DNA from: Rhizopus sp. PT2906
Lineage: Eukaryota; Mucoromycota; Mucoromycetes; Mucorales; Rhizopodaceae
Direction: 5' to 3'
Assembly: GCA_025529335.1 (NCBI GenBank)
Contig: JAMYHX010000159.1
Span: forward strand, 25,512-89,511
DNA length: 64,000 nt
Shown: positions 43,765-57,200 of the stretch, one piece after another
How positions within the stretch are numbered: the stretch's first letter is position 1
Layout of the letters: the number at the start of each line of letters is the position of its first letter
The notes under the pieces: generated by a model
Told to the model about the DNA's origin: nothing
What the model saw: only the letters and a program-made list of their open reading frames with translations
Database searches by the model: none
Translations under genes and position numbers: made by a program

Positions 43765-45800
43765 TGAGAGAGATTTTTTTGTTTTTTTTTTATAGGTTTT
43801 TTGTGTTTTTTTTTTTTATATATTGTTTAAATTTTTGTAAAGTATGAAATGGTTAAAGGGAGGAAAGAGGTTTAGGAAAGAAGTAAAAGGGTAAGGGTTT
43901 TTTTTTCTTTTTTCTCGAAGCGCAACTAGTGTAAACAATTATACGAAATAAAAAAAGATAAAGAAGAAAAGAAGAAGAGAAGAAAGAAAAAAAAAAAAAG
44001 TTTTTATATTTATACCAAGTCTGGATCTTTAATTGTCCACGTATATTTTATATTGTAAATTGACCTTGATTAAATCATTGGTTCTAATTCAAAGGGCTGA
44101 GCTAAATTATTCAAGGTCAGATAAGGTTCCTTTCTTTTTTTGGTATATAATTTTTCACAGAGAATTACGGTCTTTTAAAATTACATTTGGCGCACTAATA
44201 AAATGGGAAGGGTCGCACTGATGATAACAATGAGCTTTCGATTTTATTTTCTAGGTCATATGGCGATGAATTTATAAAATTTAGGATAGGAAAGGTCTAT
44301 AAAAAGCGTCACCAGATTTGATAAGAGAAACAATAACTAGAAACAATTCCTCGTTATCCTTAATGGTATGCACTGAAGCTTATCTCAGTCCTCTACAAAT
44401 GGAAAAAGAAGAATATGACGTTTTTCTAGTTCCACATAATAAATATTATGCTTTCTCTCTCTCTCTCTCTCTCTCTTTTCTTGTTTTCTCTTCATTTTAA
44501 ATCGCACTCAGAGCTATAGAGTAGATAAGAAAGGGAAATCAACTGGCTATGGTGCAGTAATAGATATACCATTTAATTATTTGAATGTAAAGTAAGGAAT
44601 TTGCTTTTTATCCATCACAGAAAAAGACAATAAAAGGACAATAAAAGACAGAATAAGCTCTTACCCATGCTTAGGATTTTGTCCGCATAAAACAAATAAA
44701 ACATAATTGGTCCTATATTTAGATTCCAATAATTGTGCATAGCATGATTTCCAATCTTTCTAGATTGAGCTATTCAACAAACAAAAAAGTTCTTTGTCAG
44801 GTTTCAGTTGTGATCATTCTGAAAAAAAAAGTGTCTATCCGTTAAACCCTAATATCACACTGATCTCCTTTAATCTTCCTTTGTATTTATCATGTAGGCC
44901 CATCTACTTTTAATCATTTTTATCATCACGCTCATGCTCACTATGGGCTCTTTTAGTGCTCAATGAAAGGGTGAGGAATAGGAGTCACTTATTTTCAGGA
45001 GGTGATAACACTATACGCCATTCATACCAGATAAAGGGTAATCATTTTACACAAATGAATTACAATATTATATTCACACCTGTTGATTAAAATAAAGAGG
45101 AAGGACACATACGAATGAAGCCACTTCATTTATATATCATATCCTTTTCAAATGTTGTCAATGTGGTTTCCTAGTGTTGATCTGTAAATAGAGTAGATGC
45201 AAATGAAACATGAAGAAAGAAACCTGTTGAAAAGGCCCGTTATTTTCACTTTTTTTTTTCCAAGACTCAAAGTATGATCATAAGGATACACTTTTTAAAC
45301 TAGTAAAATACATTTCGCTGTTAATGTAATGATGTATCCATTCAAAAGAGATTGATGCAGGTAAAGAGAGAAGGGGGAGTAGGATAAAAGAGTCAGTACT
45401 CGATCTGAATTCAAAATAAAAAAAAAAAAACTTTGTGTGCTGATCCATTTATAGTAGGCACCTTGTGACCTTTTGCTCCTTATCACCCTATTTTTTCTTT
45501 TCTTTATAACCATAATAAATGTCCCGTTTCAATAAGAAGAAGGGGAGAATAATAAAGGATGTGTTGGGGGCATAAAGAAATGAACCTTTTTTAGTCATTG
45601 CACTTTAATATGCAAATGAGGCTATTTATCATGATTTAAAGTAGCGATATCACTTAACTTATGACCTCAATCTACAATGTATCACTCAAAGAAAATTTTC
45701 ATTAGACGCATATGACTTGGTTTTAATCTCACTCTTTCTTCCTTCTTTCTTTTCCCCCCTTTTTTTTATTCCTTTTTTTTCTTTATTCTATAAATAAATA
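43765..45800. other. 2-kb intergenic stretch
   Basis: AT-rich, with a (CT)n tract near 44455-44476 and poly-A/T runs. Short frames (for example 44318-44500) lack support. The last 80 bases are a T/C-rich leader before the CLIP-170 gene. Confidence 0.45.
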
Positions 45801-48800
45801 ATGTCAAGGTTACCAACCAGTGGCATCACTGGTAAAACAAAACTGTCAAGACAGCAGTCTGTTGCTGATTTAAGGAAAAGAAAGACGATAGAAGTCCCAC
45901 CTGTGCCTATACCTTCAAAATCATCAAACACCAAAGCACGCTCACATTCATTTGTCGAGCCCAGAATGACTAAGCCTATAAGTTCGCCTGTTCAACAAGA
46001 CCTTTATATTGGTCAAAGAGTCGCTGTTGATTCAATGGGTATCGTTGGTACCTTAAAGTTCCTTGGTGAAGCTGAATTTAAAGAAGGCTACTGGGCTGGT
46101 ATTCAGTTGGATATTTTAGGATCAGGCAAAAACGACGGTTCCGTAAAAGGGTAAATAAAAAAAAACGTAAGCAATTTATTTTGGGATATTAACCCTAAAT
46201 AGTGTACGCTATTTTTCTTGTCCTCCACAAACAGGTCTATTCGTCCTCGCTTCTAAAGTCACCCCTTTAGATCAAGACTCAGACTCGGTTCGTTCCTTGT
46301 CCCCTCCTTCCACCAAGTCAAGAACGGCCCGACAGATTGGTCTTACGACCACTCAGCTTCAACATCAGCAACAGAAGCCTATGAACGCACGGCCACCGTC
46401 GTTGCATACGCCTGTTACATCTCCCATTTCATCCAATCGTCAGAGTATCCGCTCTCTTCCACAAGTTCAATCTCCGACTCACTCTCATTACCGAGGCATT
46501 CCATCACCTGCGGTAACACCAACTAACCAAAGCAGTCTCCAGGACGATTACTACAACGATGCCATCTTCTCGCCTCCGAATGAAGAGATGATTGCTGATA
46601 CTCCCATACCTGCCACTGTGGCGAGTACATCCGAGTCTCAGGAACAACTGGACCATTTGTTTGGCGAATCCATCCGACAGGCGCCTAATGAAGCCGTCAT
46701 GAAGCTGCACCAGCTCCAGCTCCGTGTGGAAGTACTTGAGGCTGAAAACAGGCTGCTGAAGCCAGATAGCTCACAACCCAAGACGGATGTGGACAAATCT
46801 GAAGCTGAACACAAGGCGATGGTACAAGGCCTCCTTGAAGAGCATGAAAAGAAACAAAAGAATTGGGAACAGAAGCAACAAGAACTTCAACAAGCGATTC
46901 AGCGCTTAGAGACTAAAATCATGGAACTCGAGACGGAGCAGATGAACTTGATGACCGAACGTGACAAGACGGTGTTTGAGGCGACTGCTGTTCGCAAGGA
47001 AAAGTCTATTCTCGAACACAAGGTGCAGGAGCTCGAGAGCAAGATTGCCGAAGCCGAAGCTGCGACAGCAGCTGCACAGGCCAGTGAACGCACGTTGCTC
47101 GAAAAGACCAAGGCTCTTCAGCAACAGATGAACACGACCAACCATTATTTCCAACCCGGCGTAGATCAAAATGATTCAGCCGAGCGACAGATGAAGCTTG
47201 AGATGGAGATGGAAGAAGCTCACGAGAAGATGAACTCGCTGCGTGAAGCTGCACGTGCCAAGGACATGTTCCTCGGTCAACTTTCAGAGCAAGTCGAGCA
47301 TTACAGAAACGCTGTTGAAGAAAAAGAACGTGAGATTCGCCGAATCAAGGCAGACGCTGATCGCCATGTCCGTGAAAAGGACCGTGTGCTCGAGGAGCTC
47401 AAGGAACTGGAAGCCAAATGGTTAGCCCATCAAGATTGCACGAGCAAGGAATCATTTGATAAACTCAAAAAGGACTATAATGCCTTGAAGGAAAATTATC
47501 AAAAGGAGACTCATCTCGTTCAGGAGTATCAGGAGCGTGTTCGTGGTTTGAATGAAACAATTGATGAACTCAAACGTGCCGGTTTGGAAAGTATCGAGCT
47601 TTATGAAAGTTCTGTCGAAATGAACCGTGTCGATCGTGAGGCGCTCAACGCAAGTCTGGCTGATGAACGTCGCAAGGTGGCCCTTTTGGAAGCCGAGCGT
47701 GCCGAACTGCACAACGCTGGCCGTGAGGCAATTCAGACCTATGAGGCAACTATTGCCGAGATCAAAAAGGAACGCGAATCCTTGATTCAAGAGCAGAATG
47801 CAAAACGTGAGGCGCTTGAAGCTACAATTCAAAGCCTGAAGCAGGAAATTGAACAGCTCATGAATAATGCTGCAACAGAAGACCTCAAGGACGTCTGGGA
47901 GAAAGAACGCAAGCGATTGACAGAACAAGTGATGATAAGCACTGAAGCTCTTGAAAAAGAAAAATCTGCTCATGATCAACTCAGACAAGAGGCAGAGGCC
48001 TGGAAGGAACAACTCAAGGAAAGTGAGAAACTGGCCAAGGAAAGAGCTCGTCTCGAAGAACAGCTTACTCGCTTGCAAGCTGATTATGATGAACAATTGG
48101 CCGCTCGTAGCAAGTATCTTGATGAGGTCAGATCCGCCGTGGAAAGTCAAAAGAAGGCAGAAGCTGAACTCCGTAGAATGACGGAACAGAAAGAGAAGCT
48201 AGAACGAGATTTACAAGAAAAGACTCTGGCTGGTGCAACCACAGCTGATTCTGAAAAGTATCAACTACAGGTTCAAGCGCTCGAAAGCGAGATCGAAAAT
48301 CTTTCAACACAAAACACTATGCTGCAGAAGCGAATGGAAGAAACCGATCAAAAGGACCTTGTTCAGTTAGTTGAGTCGCTCAAGATAGAGAACAAGCGCC
48401 TGGTAGAAAAGCACAGTAAGCTTGAGGAATCTCATAAGCAAGTAGAAACCGAATGTCTCAAGTTGATGGAAGAAGTAGAGAAGCTTCATCACGCTGAGCA
48501 ACAACAACCTGCTGTCATCAAGCTCGAAGGTCTGAGTGATGATGATAAAGTAAAGGAACTGTCTCAGTTACTGCAGGAGAATCAAAACAAGATTGATCAA
48601 TTGGTTCGCAACCATGCTTCTGAACTGAGAGCATTAAAGGAAAAGGAAGAAGAAAAAGAAAATGAACACAAGAGACAGATTGCTTCCTTGAATCGTGATA
48701 TCTCTGAACTTGAGAGTTTGATCGAATCCAAGGTATTTAAAGAAGCAGACCTCGAAGAAGCATTAGATAAAGAACGCAAAACGATCAAGAAGTTACAGAT

Positions 48801-49109
48801 GGAACTGCAAGATCTAAAAGAAGATTTAGCCATGAGAAGCAGATATACTACAGTTGAAGAAAAGAAAACAACAAGACAGGAGTTTGGTAAAAAAACAGAG
48901 CTTTACTGTGAGATCTGTGAGATCCCTGGACATGACTTGCTTAGCTGTAAGGCTGTAACTGTCGAAGATGATCAGCCAGAAAGACCTGTAAGTATTAATA
49001 AACTTTACTCTATGACATGATACTTATTATTCTATAGTATTGTGCTATTTGTGAAGAATATGGACTTCATTCTACAGACAAATGTCAAAGCCAGAGTGAA
49101 GCCTTCTAA
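45801..49109 (+). CDS. CLIP-170-type microtubule plus-end protein
   Basis: Exons 45801-46150, 46203-48987 and 49038-49109; 1068 aa. A CAP-Gly domain at about 68-135 (IGQRVAVDSMGIVGTLKFLG; the GKNDG motif; the splice gives GVRYFSCPPQTGLFVL) binds tubulin or EB1 tails. A Ser/Pro-rich linker with basic residues follows, then a coiled coil of about 750 residues. At the C-terminus are two zinc knuckles: CEICEIPGHDLLSC in exon 2 and CAICEEYGLHSTDKC in exon 3. This is the complete CLIP-170 layout, where the knuckles recruit dynein/LIS1 factors and can fold back on the CAP-Gly. The second knuckle depends on the last 50-nt intron; reading through it would lose it. Fungal relatives are Bik1 and Tip1. 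Confidence 0.94.
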
Positions 49110-49974
49110 ATTCCCCCTTTTGTACATTCCCTTCAAGTTGGATACCATATGTATAATCACACACCACACCCACATATATATATATATATATACATATACA
49201 TTCTTCATATTCCCCCTCTCCTTATTCCTTGATATATATATGCACGTACGCATACAATATAGCATTTGTCCTGTATATCCATTTTTTTTCTCTCTCTTCC
49301 TAGGTAAATAGATACAAGTTCACCTTAATGTGTGTCAGATACGATTTGTATGAGACCACTTTACAAAAGAAATAGTCAATAAACCTGGAAATATAAATGA
49401 GTGACATTTAAATAGCATGGAACTGTTTATGCTTTATTTTCTCATTAAGCGAATACTGGTGCCAAACTACGTTTGTTCTTAATCATATCAGTTTTCTCCA
49501 AGTTAGTATAGCAATGACGCCAATTCATCAAAGACACTAAAGGTCCCATGCACGATATCATATCCGATGGCCGTGATCGTCATATTCTATAAGCATCTAT
49601 GAAAGCTCTTGTGATTATTTTCTTCATGATGGAATATTTCAGAATCTTTCATTTGCTCAGAACCAGAACCGTTTTACTTTTGAACTGCAAATTGCAAAAT
49701 ATATCCAGAACAGTTACTTGTTTTGTTCCTGTCATACATTGTGTGGTACTTGAGCATATATGGCTTCCTAAAAATAGTATATCCGTACTACCATTCATAC
49801 GCCATATAGAGAGTATATGGGCACTGTTCATTGGCTTTGCACGTGGTCTAAGTTTCAATGTGACAGTTTAGAAGATGAACAAGGAGGGAAAGGACTAAAT
49901 TGATGTAACCCTATTTTTTTCTCTCTCTCTCTCTCTTTTTTTCTTTTCTTCTTTACTATTAATTCCCCTCTCCC
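49110..49974. other. intergenic
   Basis: Contains TA-rich microsatellite DNA near 49176-49193 and a CT tract near 49919-49935 before the next ATG. No gene recognised. Confidence 0.45.
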
Positions 49975-51390
49975 ATGTGTGACTTGAGTGATCCTCGTAT
50001 TGTTGAAGCCTATACTTCAATTGTTGAAGAGGGAACCGCGGATTGGTAAGAGACATATTATCAAAAATACGTGTTATTTATATATATCACCTAGGTTACT
50101 TCTCGGTTATCATGACACTCGAGACGTTATATCCTTGTACTTTTCAGGCTCTGGAGGATTAGCGTAAGAATATCTAAATGTAATTCAGCATAAGCTCATA
50201 TTTGAAAATAGCGAATTCCGTAATCACTTGAGTGACGAAGTGTTGTATGGATTTGTTAAAGTAGATGATCGGTTTATATTAATTACATGGGTATCTGAAC
50301 AAGTTAGGTAAAGAAAAAAAAAGTATAAGAAAGAGTTGATTGACAGATGTATCTCTTTTTGAAACAGTGGCGTGAGAAGAGCACGAGCGCTTGTACACAG
50401 TCGATCAGTCGCGAATTTACTAAAATTGCATCATGCACAGCTTACTGCTTCCAACATAAACGATCTCAGTGACGCCAATATCCGTACACGTCTTAAACTA
50501 GGTGATCAGGAACAACAACAACAACAACAACAACAACTGTCTGGTCGCAAATCATCAACTTCTCTGTCAGAACAAAGACAAAAGAGACTATCTCGTCAAA
50601 AAACAAATAATCCTCCATCGACGCCCACTTCGCCCACAGTACAAAAAAAGCCATCGTTGGAAGATGACTTTGTTGAGGCGAGCGAAACACTTCCATCAGA
50701 AGACGGTGCAAAGGTAGAGATTGATGACGACATGATTATTCAGCAACAAGAGGAAGAGAGAAAAAAGAGGGAACTAGCAGCCAAGAGACAAGAAGAAGAG
50801 AGAAAAGCCGCAGAAGCAGCCGCGGCGGCAGAGGCTGAACGAAGACGTATTGCTGCAGAGAAGGAAGCAGAAAGACAAAGAATAGCCGCTGAAAAGGAGG
50901 CAGAAAGACAACGACTTATTGCCGAAAAGGAAGCAGCAAGAAAGGCAGAAGAAGAAAGATTAAGAAAGGAAGCGGAAGAAAAACGACAGTTGGAAGAAAA
51001 AAAACGATTACAACAAAAATTGTTAGAAGCAGAAAAGAATAAGGATGTTATCCTTTCAGGCTTTGTCTCTGTTCAACCTAATGGAAGTCCAGTAAGTTGT
51101 GTGTGCTTTAACAAGAAAAAAGTCTAACTGTTTGAAAGTTTTGGAGACGCAGGTACTTTACGATTAAGGGAAAAGCATTAGCTTTTTATAGAGACGAATT
51201 GAGCACAACACCCATTCAAGTCCTTGACCTGAGCAGTGTGACAAGATTAAATAGCGTAGATGTTGACGTTGAAACTTTTGTACCAAATGCATTTGTATTA
51301 GAAACACGGCAAGATGGAGCCTATCAGCTATTTGCAGACGATAAAAAGGGACGAGAAACAATTCTTACTGCCCTTCAAACTGTTATTTAA
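49975..51390 (+). CDS. ADF-H plus PH domain actin-binding protein (coactosin/Abp1-like head)
   Basis: Exons 49975-50045, 50095-50163, 50212-50307, 50368-51091 and 51139-51390; 403 aa. ADF-homology domain at about 1-125: MCDLSDPRIVEAYTSIVEEG, DWLLLGY, GLAEFRNHLSDEVLYGFVKV, FILITWVSEQVSGVRRARA, as in coactosin and the Abp1/drebrin head, which bind F-actin without severing. Then a Gln run and Ser/Thr linker, a charged AAEAERRRIAAEKEAERQR helix (about 225-300), and a C-terminal PH domain (about 305-403: FWRRRYFTIKGKALAFYRD ... KKGRETILTALQ) that may bind phosphoinositides. This joins actin to membrane. No SH3 is present, unlike Abp1. The stop codon overlaps the stop of the convergent NIPA gene. 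Confidence 0.85.
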
Positions 51391-53282
51391 TTTATTTCTT
51401 CATGATTCACTAAACTCTGTTTATCGTCACTTTTTCCTCTATTGATCATTAATTTATAGCTACTTAAAGGGTCTAAATCGTCTTGTGCTCTATGAGTTCC
51501 ATGGCTTGAAAAGGATGCGGAATGACTACGTTTAAAGAATGTTTTTGACTCGGATGAAGATTTTGAGTGTATATCTTTTATAAACAGTTAGATATCAACT
51601 GACAGTCTTTCTTTTGTTTTTACCTGAGGCTTCATTTGAATCGCTAGTACTTTGGTCTTTCCATTTTATTTCTCTGATATAACCTTCTTCTCCATTGACA
51701 GTATCACCGATGGATATAGTGTTTGCATGTGATCTATGTACGATTTTTTCTGGGTTTAGGTTATTATTTAACCGTTGTTTTGCAATTATGGTCTGACTTC
51801 TTTTTGTTGTACTAGCATAACGGCTTATTCCTGAAAATGGTGCAGCAAACAGATCTGCAGCACCCGGACGAATGTCTTGGCGCACTGCTGCCATATCATC
51901 GTTATTGTCAATCTTGTTCTCAAATAGCTCCAACATATGACGGGATTTTAAAGAATTGTCTGAATTGAACTTTTCTGACATCAATACTTTTTCTTCATCT
52001 TCTACTGCAGGTGGTGTAGGTGCAATGACTTGTTCTAAAGATGACGTCAAGTCACCTCGTGAGTTATGCAATAATGCTATTCCAGAGCAAATGCAAAGAA
52101 ATCCAAGTACGCATGTAACAATATTTACAGCGGATGTATCGAAGCCTCTGTACAAGACAATCGAACTGACAATGGTTAGTGTAGTAAAAATGACATAGTA
52201 GGTTGGAGTCACGAGTGCGGTGTTAAATAAATTAAGAGCCTTGTTGAGATAGACAATTTCGATAATCAGTGTGACAATGACGATACCTAAGACAACGTAA
52301 ATGAACCAGTTTGTGAATTGGTTCTCGTCTCTGTTTGTAATCGTATGAACAATGGCTGAACCTAACCCCTGAGTGAAAACTACTGAAATAGAGCCAATCA
52401 AAGAGCAGATCACGATATAGACCAACATGTTCTTTTTTCCCCATCTTGGCCCACAGTAAAAGATTAAGAAGAGTGAAATACAGACGGCTAGGCCTGCATA
52501 AACAAGAAAACCTGCAGATGAAAATTGTCAGCTTTTTTTTTCTGACCTTGTCTGTTGTACAGATCATCTTACCAACTGAAAGCGCGGATTTTTTAAATGT
52601 CTCGATCGTCGTATCTGCTTGGCTTTCTTCAGGTGCGTGTAGCACGATAATAACTGCTCCCAAAATGCATTGTAAGCATCCTATCTTGCCTTGGAAACTT
52701 AATTTTTCTTTTAGAAATATTGAAGATAGTACAGCGCTATAGAACAATTAAAAAATCTTGTAGAAGAGCATAATGATTATCATCTTACCTAATCACTACG
52801 CTAAGCGCGCCTAATGGTGTAACCAGAATAGCCTGAGTAAAAGCATAGGCTACAAAATTACATAATTCTCCAACAATCACTATAGGTTGTATGTTATTGC
52901 TATGGTTCCTTAATACTCGCATGTATATACTTTACTTAATATCATTCCTGTCCACCACATGGCGGATTTCAGGTATGTGTATCCTTCTCCAGCCACACCA
53001 CCTTTTTAATTTTACAGAGGCTGTTATTTTTCTTTATTCTATTTTATTTCGATATGGAAATACCTGATTCGCTGACAGATTGTAGTAATCCTTTCTTTTT
53101 GAATACAAAGCTACTACCAATAAATATACCTTCAGGTACAATTAGACCAAATGAGCGAATTATTTGTTAGATGCAATACCACTTGTAACTGCCAAGGTGA
53201 CTCCGATGCCTTTATATAAACCTGCTTGTGCTCCTGTCAATTCGGAGCCAAAAGGATTTGATGTTCCATTGACTGAACTCAT
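51387..53282 (-). CDS. NIPA-type magnesium transporter
   Basis: Seven exons (minus): 53282-53180, 53129-53064, 53001-52936, 52879-52789, 52736-52573, 52511-51624 and 51574-51387; 521 aa, all phases agree. NIPA hallmarks: GLYKGIGVTLAVTSGIFIGS, SSFVFKKKGLLQS, YLKSAMWWTGMI, VGELCNFVAYAFTQAILVTP, LGALSVVIS, LHAPEE, then further helices to FLCICSGIALLH. Nine TM segments are expected, followed by a soluble Ser/Asp-rich tail. NIPA proteins are DMT-superfamily Mg2+ transporters of the plasma membrane or endosomes. The last exon (51574-51387) is reached through a GT-AG intron in place of a stop at 51595; it encodes a Ser/His/Lys tail ending NHEEIN. Its stop shares bases with the stop of the opposite gene. 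Confidence 0.9.
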
Positions 53283-54232
53283 ATGTTTGGAATAAGTTTG
53301 AAAAAGAAAAAAGAGAGAAAAAAAAAAGGGAATTAAGAAACAGAGACCAGGAAATTTTTAATTTATCAAAAAAAGGCTGCTAGTTGCTTTATTCAAGCGA
53401 GTAACTATTTTTTAAGGACGTGGCTGAAAATTAAAATCTGCAACATGGGCTGCTCTGCATGATAAATCGTATGCACACAATAAATGATTATAAGAATGGT
53501 ATAGAATACTAGTCTTTTGATTTCAGGGAATATAAGGTAATCATTAATCGTATCGTCTGTTTAGAAGTCTAGCACGCTTGTAATAAGCGGGATAATTTTA
53601 CAGTGTAATGCGGTAAATAAATTATTATGTAGAGACACTCTTGACAATCTAAAGCCAAAGAAAAACAGATAGTTTTTTGAACATATTCATGCTATATTGT
53701 TTCCAGCTAGAATGGGTTCCTCAACTATTCATATATAATCAGTATCCTTATTTAATATCTAAAGACAGGCTTAAGCCTCGTGTGACTAACAGCCTGTCAT
53801 ACAGTTGTTGCTGAGGACCTTCAGGGGTTTATCAGATACTTTGAAGTCCACTTGGAAAAATGCATCAATAAAGAGATTAGGGTTGAGGTAATTATTTAAT
53901 GGCGTATTAACTAATGTTAGAAAACGTATTATATTTGCTTCACGTAATATATCAAGACTCGTCTCCCTTTTTAAAATTTACAACACAAACAAAAAGATAG
54001 ACGGTCTTTGATAAGAATTAAACTTGTACACAGTAAATTATTTATTATAAATTAAAAGAAACCATAGAGTAAGCATATAATTGATGGATAACAGCAAGTT
54101 AGAAAACGAAAGGTAATAGAAAGTAGGGGAAGGGAGCGTATAAATAGGTGATGACCAGAAGGAAAGAAAGGAAGTGGTCTATAAATATATACTTGAAGGA
54201 CAGTGAAGAAAGAAAAAAGAGCGAGAGAGAGC
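53283..54232. other. intergenic
   Basis: Presumed NIPA promoter at the left (A-rich) and 3' flank of the PH-LRR gene at the right. A small inverted repeat (GACAGGCT ... AGCCTGTC) near 53764-53800. No gene recognised. Confidence 0.45.
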
Positions 54233-57200
54233 TTATTCTCGAGCGTCAGGTGGTAAATATAGCTTTCTTGAGAAGTGATCTACAACTCTGTCCTCATCCC
54301 AAATCGAGTCAAGATCTGTTACACTTGCACTAGGCTTTTGCACATCAGAATAAGCAGCCTCTACACCAAGTTCAAAATCATCTACATAGCCGAAATCACT
54401 AATGAACCCAGGATCATCCACATGCCTCGTACCAAAACTCATGCCAAGCGGAGGAGAAATAAGACCAGAGGAACTATCCAGATAGTCCTGTCGGTAATAT
54501 TGATCAGTCGAAGGTGTTACCGGTGGCTGAGATCCATAAGAGTGAGGCTTGTTGAACATGTCATCGTCTCGATTACGAGCTGAAAACATTCTCGAGTCAA
54601 TACTTGTACTGGTGGGGAAACTAGGAGAAATGGGCGAAGAAACAGAGCGAGGATAGTAATCAGAATTCAGAATGGTCGATGCTCTGGTCAGAGGATGATA
54701 AGTACCCAATCGAGGATAGGCACCTCCTGTCGAGTTCTTCCTTCCAACAGTTCCTCCACGGACGCTACTGGTCGTGCTACTGGCTGAACTACTGCTTCCA
54801 TGTCTGCCACCGACTGCGCTCAAGTTAAAGCTATTAACAGAATTGGCTCTGCCACTCTGAATACGGACCTGAGCAATAGCTAGTTCTTGAGCAGCAGCTT
54901 GAGCTTGTAACTGAAGTTCCATATTACGAGAATGTTGTTCTTCATAATTTCTCATGTTCTTTTGAATGGTTATCATCAGGTTCTGAACTACGCCTTCGAT
55001 ATTCTTCAAAGCAAGCTCGCACGATTTACGTTCTTGGATAAGGATTTCAAGCTCACGCGTCTTAGCTCGCTTCTTGTCGCTGGCTACCGTATGGATCAGG
55101 AAGAACTGTGCTTCATTGATGGAAATGAGGAGTTCCTCAATACGATAAGTAAGATACTGAAGCTGGAATCGAAGGTCATTACGAGGCATGGGTATATCAA
55201 TGACTTGAGTAGCTATATCTTGAATAACTTTGGTAAGTTGACGGTATCCTTCAATAGTAATCTATAATAATCATGAGCTTGTGGTATATAAAATCAAGGT
55301 CATCTTACATTATTGTCATCAATTATGATCGATTGAAGTGTTCTATTTGTTCTCAACACTCGTGCTAAAGCCATAGCACCAGCGTCTTCCATTCCTAGGC
55401 CAGAGATATCCAAGTATTGCAGTGTGTAGTTATGACGAAGGCCATAGAGTGCTTGCACCAGTGCACCAGTAAACAGAGGCTTGATACAAGTTTGACTATA
55501 GTGTGATCTTGTAACTTTGTTTTCCTTAAAGTTGAGCTCTATTTCTTTGATGCAGGTGTTTCTTTCAAAGAGAGATGTAAGCATACGAACGGTATCTTCA
55601 GAGATTTTGTCTGTATCCTTCAGCTTGATATCAGAAAGGATAATATGAGATATGGTTTGATTGTCTCTTAAGCAGTCAATGAATTCACGAAGCGTTGAGT
55701 CGTCCCATTCGATACCAGCAAACGAGATCGAGCAGGGTCCTTCTCCTTGGAGGATAGCTGAGTGAAGCTTGGGTAAGTGCATGACCTCCTTCATGATTGG
55801 GTTGTTGCTGAGATTCAGGTGCATCTGTCGATTGCCCGACTGACTGATGCTGCACAAGAGTTCATAGACATGACGACCATTGAGACCGCAGCCGCTCAAA
55901 TGAAGCGCTTCAATGCCATTGAATGCAGGAGTTTGCATCCACCTACATAACCGAGAGACTGTGTCCGTATTCATTGGGGACCCACTGATATCGAGCTCAC
56001 GAAGATGGCTGTTCTCCAAATCAAACCGATACTTCAAGCCAATCAGATCATGGCCACGCATACGCAGTATTTCAAGTCGTCTAAAGTGTGACACTATTTT
56101 GGACACAATCTCAGGATCAATCATCATATTCTTAGTTTCTGTAGAGATATCCAGACAGATGACTTGCTCAGGGTTCTTTTCCATCAGCGTCCAAAGGACT
56201 TTCTCGATCATCGTCTTGGTCAAGCCACACTCGTGCAAATAGAGTTCCTTGATAGATTTTTTATGCTTCTTGATACCTTCGATCAAACTCTGGAAATCGA
56301 CTTCGGAAATGATGTTTCTTCCAAGACTGAGACGACTCAGATTTGTATTCCCTGCTTGCATGATTGTACCGATAGTGGCTATAGCAGATGACTTTTTTGC
56401 CGTTCCTTCAGGTAAAGATCTACCAATTGAGCAATTTGTAAGATCCAGCTTACGAAGCACTTTGGTACTAGTTAACAGGCTGTAAAGTTCGTTGCACAAG
56501 ACGCTTTCATCTTTCAAGGGATGATCGATATTGATAGTCCAACCATCATTTGATTCTACTTTCCAGTTCTCAAGGATATCCAAAGAATGATTGGCAAAGC
56601 ATACTTCTTGGAAGAAAGTCTATAATTGGGGATGTAAGCGAAAAAAAATATTTTTTTCTATTTAATTTATTTACGTTTGCTTGTATCGTCTTGAATAAAG
56701 CGAGCAGTTCATGTTTTTGATAGGTAGAAGGTGACCCATTTATTTCATTAGGAGGCAAGAGAACAAATTGCTTTGATCTTAAGGGACCCGTGATCGTATA
56801 GCGGAACCGAGACTTGTTTAGATTCAAAGCAGCCGTATAAGCACGCAAGATGATGTTAAATGACTGCATTTCTTCATCATCGTGACCCGTCATCTCATCA
56901 TCAATATCAGGTGCTATCCTAAATGGCATGATATGAGCCTTTTTGATATGATCGGGCACCAAGAATTGATAGAGCGACAGAGGATTAGTGGGAACAATAG
57001 AGTTAATAGCGCGGTAAAAGTAGCGGAGAATGTCCTCACAAAAGGTGGATGCAAATACGAGCTGTCGACTCTTCTTGTTGACCTGTCGAACTTCAATACA
57101 GACAGTATCATCCACATTATCGTATCGAATGGATTGGATGGAAAGGTACCCAAATCGATCTCGTTCGACTGCCTTGCGATATTCATCATCTGTCACTGTC

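Noticed and set aside
51595..52428. NIPA ending at 51595
   Set aside because: An intron with a GT-AG pair leads to a further exon with clear coding character.
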